Below are positions 6,555 to 10,558 of a DNA stretch of 10,558 nucleotides, piece after piece. The stretch is taken from NCBI GenBank assembly GCA_902810755.1, contig CADDYT010000190.1, forward strand, positions 1 to 10,558. Direction: 5' to 3'. The notes beneath the pieces are model-generated. The model was given only the letters and a program-made list of their open reading frames with translations, was not told the DNA's origin and searched no databases. Made by a program: the position numbers and the translations under genes. This DNA comes from Chloroflexota bacterium. GTDB taxonomy: Bacteria > Chloroflexota > Ktedonobacteria > Ktedonobacterales > Ktedonobacteraceae. How positions within the stretch are numbered: the first letter of the stretch is position 1; every line of letters starts with the position of its first letter.

Positions 6555-7265
6555 ATGGAGCAAAGAGGCATGAAACGAAATCGACTTTGCTTTTGGCGGG
6601 GACAATTCATAATAGTGAGCTTATGGGGCCTGCTCTTGCTGGCTGGCTGCAATATTCCACCAATTGGGCCAATCAAACAACTATCAGCAGTGACAGCAAC
6701 GCCTGCTCCTTCAACTTCTGGGAAAAAACCATTGCATATTGTGAGTATCATCGACAAACAACCTTTGCAGCTTTGCAATGCCCCTCTTGTTGCAGACGTC
6801 ACTGTTGGCAAAGTTGGGCCTGCACAGTGGAATACTATCGACGGGAAGAAACCATCTCTGGAAGGTCTATCTGCTTCAGCAGTAGTCCATAATGGCTATT
6901 TCATCTACACCGAGGTTCAGTTTTCCCGGCTGCATCCGTTGTTTGATCGCCGTACACAACCTACAGAATTCTTTTTGACAATGGGAGGACAAATTGGGCA
7001 AGATCAGTATGAGATGATAGGATATCCCCAGTTGCAAGCTGGTCAACGCTATCTGATTATCTTTGCTCCCGGCTACGATCGTGAAAATGCAGCGACGACA
7101 CAACGGTGGCTGGTAGTAGACGAAGCCTACTCCATAGATGAACATGGCAGGGTTGTTCTCCCAAATGAATCGACGAGTAGCGGACCCAACGGTGAAGACA
7201 TACCAACACCAGCTAAGCTGTTATCTCTCGCTGATTTCGCCAAGCAGTTTGCAAATTGTGCTTAA
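6555..7265 (+). CDS. Lipoprotein of unknown function, paralogue B (GGQIGQDQ motif)
   Basis: 236 residues with a lipoprotein signal: MKRNRL, a hydrophobic stretch and lipobox LLAGC with Cys32 as the lipidated residue, followed by a Thr/Pro/Ser-rich tether (about 44-56). It should be anchored on the outer face of the membrane. The main body matches the protein at 5614-6306: LQLCNAP with Cys74, WNTIDGKKP (92-100), LTMGGQIGQDQ (141-151), GQRYLIIFAPG (163-173), a VVDEAYSID segment near 187-195 and Cys235 one residue from the end. ATG at 6555 has GAGG four bases upstream; an ATG at 6570 (Met6) would give a more typical lipoprotein start and cannot be excluded. It is the last gene of the islet and has a possible own promoter. 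No known family recognised. One of the pair is free and the other tethered, so they may bind each other or a common ligand. Confidence 0.87.
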   Translation: MEQRGMKRNRLCFWRGQFIIVSLWGLLLLAGCNIPPIGPIKQLSAVTATPAPSTSGKKPLHIVSIIDKQPLQLCNAPLVADVTVGKVGPAQWNTIDGKKPSLEGLSASAVVHNGYFIYTEVQFSRLHPLFDRRTQPTEFFLTMGGQIGQDQYEMIGYPQLQAGQRYLIIFAPGYDRENAATTQRWLVVDEAYSIDEHGRVVLPNESTSSGPNGEDIPTPAKLLSLADFAKQFANCA

Positions 7266-7423
7266 CATACAAACACTTCTTTCACTCCTCATTATCGATA
7301 GAAGAGGCATTACGAGAAGTGGGGGAATCATGACACAGCGATAATATCGAACAAACCCCGGTCTGACTTTCTTTTCAGAAGGTTTCCGGCAAAAATCACC
7401 CTATATGCAACGTGACACAACTA

Positions 7424-7432
7424 TGCTATACT
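7424..7432 (+). promoter_or_regulatory. Extended -10 promoter candidate for secDF
   Basis: TGCTATACT: a TATACT hexamer (7427-7432) with a TGn extension. A good -35 is lacking, as is usual for extended -10 promoters. A start near 7439 would give a leader of about 114 bases before secD. This would also place the upstream in-frame codons from 7412 outside the message. Confidence 0.5.
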
Positions 7433-7537
7433 GCACAGGAACAGATGCATGGGGTAGATACTCCACCATCATACATTTATCAGACAGACGTAGCGGTATC
7501 TCTATCTATCTATATAGACCATGAGAATACGAGAGGA

Positions 7538-7545
7538 AGAGGAAG
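7538..7545 (+). promoter_or_regulatory. Ribosome binding site that fixes secD start at 7553
   Basis: AGAGGAAG, with its GAGGA core nine bases before ATG at 7553. The frame stays open upstream to a GTG at 7412, but those 47 codons precede the first basic-hydrophobic segment and lack SecD character. Confidence 0.7.
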
Positions 7546-7552
7546 TACATCT

Positions 7553-8950
7553 ATGCGTCGAGGAACACTCACACTCCTCCTGCTGATCATTGTGCTGGCT
7601 CTATGCGCGGCCTACGTGGACTGGCCAAACAATCACGGCCTCAATCTGGGCTGGATAGGCATTAATGTGAAGCAGTTTCAAGTGAAAGAAGGGCTAGACC
7701 TGCAGGGCGGCGTGCGCGTCTTGCTCATCCCGGACCCCAGCAAGCACTACAACACAACCGAAGTGAACAACGAAATTGGCGCTGTGCGTGACAATATCGA
7801 GCAGCGCGTCAACGGCGGCCTGGGCGTCAGCGAACCGGATATCCGCATCGAGACCACCGATACCGGCCCCTCCATAGCGGTAGAATTACCCGGTTTGAAC
7901 AGCGGTGACCCGTTCGCGCAGATCAATTCACTGCTGCGTACCGGTGACCTGCAATTCTGGATTACTGGAAATAATGCTCCAGCCGATGGAACCATCTTCG
8001 ACCCCACCCAGTACACGCAGTACAACCCTGGCAACAAGCCTGCTTTTACCGGCGCGGACCTTGATCCTTCCCAGATCGGTGTGGGTACCGACCCGAACAC
8101 GGGCTTACCGGAAATCAACTTTGAGATGAAGGGTGGCGCTATCGCGAAGTTCGCCTCCTTCACCCAGGCGCATATCGGTCAACAGATGACCGTCACACTT
8201 GACGGCAAGGTCATTTCATCGCCGGTTATCCAGAACGCCATTAACGGCCCTGGCGTCATTAATGGTCAGTTCACGGTGCAGGAAGCGCAGTCTATTGCTG
8301 AGGTGCTGCGTGTGGGCGCGCTGCCACTTTCCCTGAAGGTGGCTTCGGAAGAGACGGTTGGCCCGACGCTGGGACAGGACTCGATTACGAAGAGTGCCAT
8401 CGCGGCAGCCATTGGCCTCGGCCTGGTCATGCTGTTCATGCTGCTGTACTATCGCCTGCCCGGTCTGCTGGCCGACATCGCGCTGCTGCTCTATGCGGGC
8501 GTGACCTTCGCCGTCTTCAAAACCATCGGCGTCGTCCTCTCGCTGGCCGGTATCGCAGGCTTCGTCCTCTCGATTGGTATGGCTGTCGATGCCAACGTGC
8601 TGATTTTTGAACGAGTCAAGGAGGAGCTACGAGGAGGTAGATTACTCTCCGCCGCCATCGACATGGGGTGGAAACGCGCCTGGCCCTCCATTCGCGATTC
8701 CAACATCTCGACGATGATCACCTGCGCCGTCCTTTTCGGCTTCGGCAGCAACTTCGGGGCCAGCATCATCGTCGGCTTCGCCACCACCCTCTTCCTGGGT
8801 GTCTTGATCAGTATGTTCACCGCCATCATCGTCACGCGCACCTTCCTGAACCTGCTCGTGCCGACCGGCGTTGTTAATCATCCCGCACTGTTTGGGCTTC
8901 CTGCTGGCTCCATCGCCACATCGTCCCTGACGCGGCGGAACACTACTGTG
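7553..8950 (+). CDS. secD: Protein translocase subunit SecD
   Basis: 466 residues, an RND-fold membrane subunit that with SecF helps SecYEG release exported proteins using the proton-motive force. TM1 is near residues 5-22. It is followed by the D1 motif EGLDLQGGVRVLL (46-58), the extracytoplasmic P1 region with the RVNGGLGVSEPDI element (85-97), and LDGKVISSPVIQNAINGPG (216-234). Then come ALPLSLKVASEETVGPTLGQ (256-275) and five membrane helices, with the conserved AVDANVLIFERVKEEL (344-359) including Asp346, a residue implicated in proton transfer. It is shorter than E. coli SecD (615 residues), a length usual for bacteria with a reduced P1 domain. The last 25 residues are polar and variable. 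The stop codon TAG is at 8951-8953, with secF 11 bases further on, so the two are co-transcribed and probably translationally linked. The ATG at 7553 is preferred to upstream starts on the basis of its ribosome binding site. Confidence 0.96.
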
Positions 8951-8951
8951 T

Positions 8952-8959
8952 AGAGGAGG
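8952..8959 (+). promoter_or_regulatory. Ribosome binding site of secF
   Basis: AGAGGAGG overlapping the end of the secD stop codon. GGAGG ends five bases before the GTG start at 8965. Confidence 0.8.
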
Positions 8960-8964
8960 AAGCT

Positions 8965-10458
8965 GTGTTCAATCTCGTTGGAAAACGCTACCTGTTTCTT
9001 TTGATCTCGCTGATCGTGATTGTGCCGGGCATGATCTCCCTATTCATCCACGGCCTCGATGTCGGCATCGACTTTGCAAGCGGCACCACCGTCGAGTTTC
9101 GCCCACAGACGAGCATCTCGACCACGCAGATGTCGAACATCCTGAAGTCGTTCAAACTGGCTGATGTGCAGGTCAACACCGGTAACGATGCCACCGTCGC
9201 CGCTAACCAGACCGTCTGGATCCGTCTGAACACGCTGGTCGATAGCAATGTCGAAGGCACAATCCAGAAGGCGCTGACGGGCAAATATGGCAACGGACTA
9301 TCCGTCAAATTCTACAATCTGCCCCTGACGCCACAGGCAACGGTAGCTGTGGTGACAGGCTTTCAGAAAGGCGTCTCGCCAAAGGCCAGCGAGATCGAAA
9401 GTCTCTTGAGTAAGCTGCCCAAGACGACAAAGACCACCCTCAATGAGACTCCCGCTGCCACGCCCACTCCGGCAGCCAGCCCTACCGCCGCTGCTACCAG
9501 CACCACGACTGCGGGCAAGGGAACGCCGACAGCAACGACAAAGGGAACGGCCACTCCGGCAGCCAGCCCGACGGCGAAGGCAACCACAACGCCTACCACG
9601 ACGGGAACAGCCACCGCTACGCCTGCTGCCTCGCCAACGGCGACAGCTACCCCTGCTGCCGCAGGCACTATTCCTGTGAACGTGGCCGATGTCGTCATTG
9701 GTAGTACAACCCAGACCATTAACATCATCACCTTGTCAGTAGTCGATAGTACGACATTGAATAGCATTCAGGCAGCTACTTACAAGACCACCCACAGTTA
9801 CCTGGAGGTGCTGGACAACGCCTCAGTGACCGGCTCGGTCGCTACTGAGACGACACGCAACGCTATTCTGGCCGTCATCGCCGCCTCGGTCTTCATCCTG
9901 CTTTACATCAGCTTCGCCTTCCGCAAGGTGGCGAAGCCCTGGCGCTACGGCGCCTGCGCCATCATTGCCCTGCTGCACGATGTGCTGGTGGTACTCGGCG
10001 TCTTCTCGATCCTGGGCTGGCTCTTCCACGTCCAGATCGACTCGCTGTTCATCACCGCCCTGCTGACAGTTGTTGGTTTCTCCGTGCATGACACCATCGT
10101 GGTGTTCGACCGTATCCGCGAAAACATGCAGCGGCGCACCAGCGAGACATTTGAGCAGGTGGTCAACGCCAGCCTCGTGCAGACGATGACGCGCTCGCTC
10201 AACACCTCGCTCACTGTACTCGTGACGCTGACCGCGCTCACCCTGTTCGTGACGACGGGCAGTGTGCATAACTTCACACTGGCTCTGCTCATCGGTATCT
10301 TCAGCGGTACCTACTCGTCCATCTTCAACGCCAGTATGCTGCTGGTGATCTGGGAAAAGGGCGAACTCGGCTTTGGCCGCTTCCGCCGTGAATATACCCG
10401 CGACGGTCGCCCCGTGCGCAAGCGCGATCAGGAACGCGAACTGGCCCGCACGCGCTAA
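8965..10458 (+). CDS. secF: Protein translocase subunit SecF with a Thr/Pro/Ala-rich insert
   Basis: 497 residues from a GTG start; E. coli SecF has 323. It partners SecD in proton-driven late export. TM1 is near residues 9-28, followed by the F1 motif GLDVGIDFASGTTVEF (30-45). The extracytoplasmic P1 region is split by a low-complexity insert (about 160-235) built from Thr, Pro, Ala and Ser, then resumes to about residue 295. TM2-TM6 follow, with the family signature VGFSVHDTIVVFDRIREN (370-387) including Asp376, then QTMTRSLNTSLTVLVT (406-421), and a basic cytoplasmic tail ending RDQERELARTR. Apart from the insert all SecF hallmarks are intact, so the protein is expected to work. The reading frame stays open through the repeats and composition is unchanged. 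A strong terminator follows 11 bases after the stop. Confidence 0.95.
   Translation: MFNLVGKRYLFLLISLIVIVPGMISLFIHGLDVGIDFASGTTVEFRPQTSISTTQMSNILKSFKLADVQVNTGNDATVAANQTVWIRLNTLVDSNVEGTIQKALTGKYGNGLSVKFYNLPLTPQATVAVVTGFQKGVSPKASEIESLLSKLPKTTKTTLNETPAATPTPAASPTAAATSTTTAGKGTPTATTKGTATPAASPTAKATTTPTTTGTATATPAASPTATATPAAAGTIPVNVADVVIGSTTQTINIITLSVVDSTTLNSIQAATYKTTHSYLEVLDNASVTGSVATETTRNAILAVIAASVFILLYISFAFRKVAKPWRYGACAIIALLHDVLVVLGVFSILGWLFHVQIDSLFITALLTVVGFSVHDTIVVFDRIRENMQRRTSETFEQVVNASLVQTMTRSLNTSLTVLVTLTALTLFVTTGSVHNFTLALLIGIFSGTYSSIFNASMLLVIWEKGELGFGRFRREYTRDGRPVRKRDQERELARTR
9442..9669 (+). repeat. Thr/Pro/Ala-rich repeat tract inside secF
   Basis: It encodes residues about 160-235 of SecF. 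Three partial repeats read TPTPAASPTAAAT, TATPAASPTAKAT and TATPAASPTATAT. At DNA level the 19-mer CCACTCCGGCAGCCAGCCC is found at 9464-9482 and again at 9551-9569, 87 bases (29 codons) apart, so unit gain or loss would keep the frame. Confidence 0.85.
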
Positions 10459-10469
10459 CACAACCGCAA

Positions 10470-10516
10470 AAAAGAAAACGGCGCTGGCGGCTTGACTGCC
10501 AGCGCCGTTTTCTTTT
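10470..10516 (+). terminator. Strong intrinsic terminator after secF
   Basis: A perfect 19-bp stem: AAAAGAAAACGGCGCTGGC (10470-10488) pairs with 10498-10516 across a 9-base loop. The GC-rich core is flanked by A-rich DNA on the left and TTTTCTTTT on the right, so it should stop transcription from both directions. It closes the secDF unit. Confidence 0.92.
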
Positions 10517-10558
10517 CCCGGTAGATGCTATGAGAAACCGATCAGGACGGGTCATGCT

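Noticed and set aside
7501..7518. TCTA tetranucleotide run and a small palindrome in the secD leader
   Set aside because: Only three units and outside the coding frame, so too short to claim phase variation or an operator.
7412..7552. 47-codon N-terminal extension of SecD
   Set aside because: It precedes the natural first membrane segment, lacks a ribosome binding site, and overlaps the extended -10 promoter candidate at 7424-7432.
9363..9767. Minus-strand frame of Val/Ala-rich sequence opposite secF
   Set aside because: It is the reverse reading of the Thr/Pro/Ala repeat tract. SecF motifs on both sides confirm the plus frame.
9823..10461. A 212-codon minus-strand frame opposite the SecF membrane domain
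   Set aside because: It is the complement of conserved SecF motifs and is rich in His, Glu and Gln, as expected for a shadow frame.
1..10558. CRISPR array, tRNA, rRNA or insertion sequence
   Set aside because: No regularly spaced repeats, cloverleaf, rRNA-like stretch or transposase frame could be seen.

Overview
The window most likely comes from a Chloroflexota bacterium, probably of the Ktedonobacteria type. This is inferred from three things: GC-rich core genes, separate secD and secF genes in which SecF carries a Thr/Pro/Ala-rich '(T)ATPAASPTA' linker of the kind common in that phylum, and several small secreted proteins. No rRNA or tRNA marker is present, so the assignment is tentative.

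Layout. (1) Positions 1-3412, minus strand, GC-rich: a two-gene ABC exporter unit. A MacB/LolD-type ATPase (3412 to 2651) is followed after 8 bases by a very large FtsX-like permease with two FtsX modules, which runs off the left edge of the window. (2) Positions 3413 to about 7500: a clearly AT-richer islet, all genes on the plus strand, encoding four exported proteins. These are a small four-cysteine protein with features of a beta/gamma-crystallin-like fold, a matrixin-like zinc metalloprotease (HExxHxxGxGH plus Met-turn), and two diverged tandem paralogues of unknown function that share a GGQ(I/V)GQDQ motif; one has a Sec signal and the other is a lipoprotein. The long leader ahead of the first gene has a good sigma70-type promoter, a possible 23-codon peptide and two mutually exclusive hairpins (or an operator). 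(3) Positions 7553-10458, plus strand, GC-rich: secD and secF, closed by a strong bidirectional-looking intrinsic terminator at 10470-10516.

How the parts relate. SecD and SecF use the proton gradient to assist late steps of Sec export, and all four islet proteins carry Sec-type export signals. The neighbouring ABC unit may extrude a substrate or act on envelope lipoproteins or peptides. The islet differs in base composition from both flanks and looks like an accessory insertion or fast-evolving secretome locus. The most testable idea is that the small cysteine-rich protein and the metalloprotease next to it are a functional pair, for example inhibitor plus enzyme or toxin plus processing protease. 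No CRISPR array, transposase, integrase or RNA gene was found.
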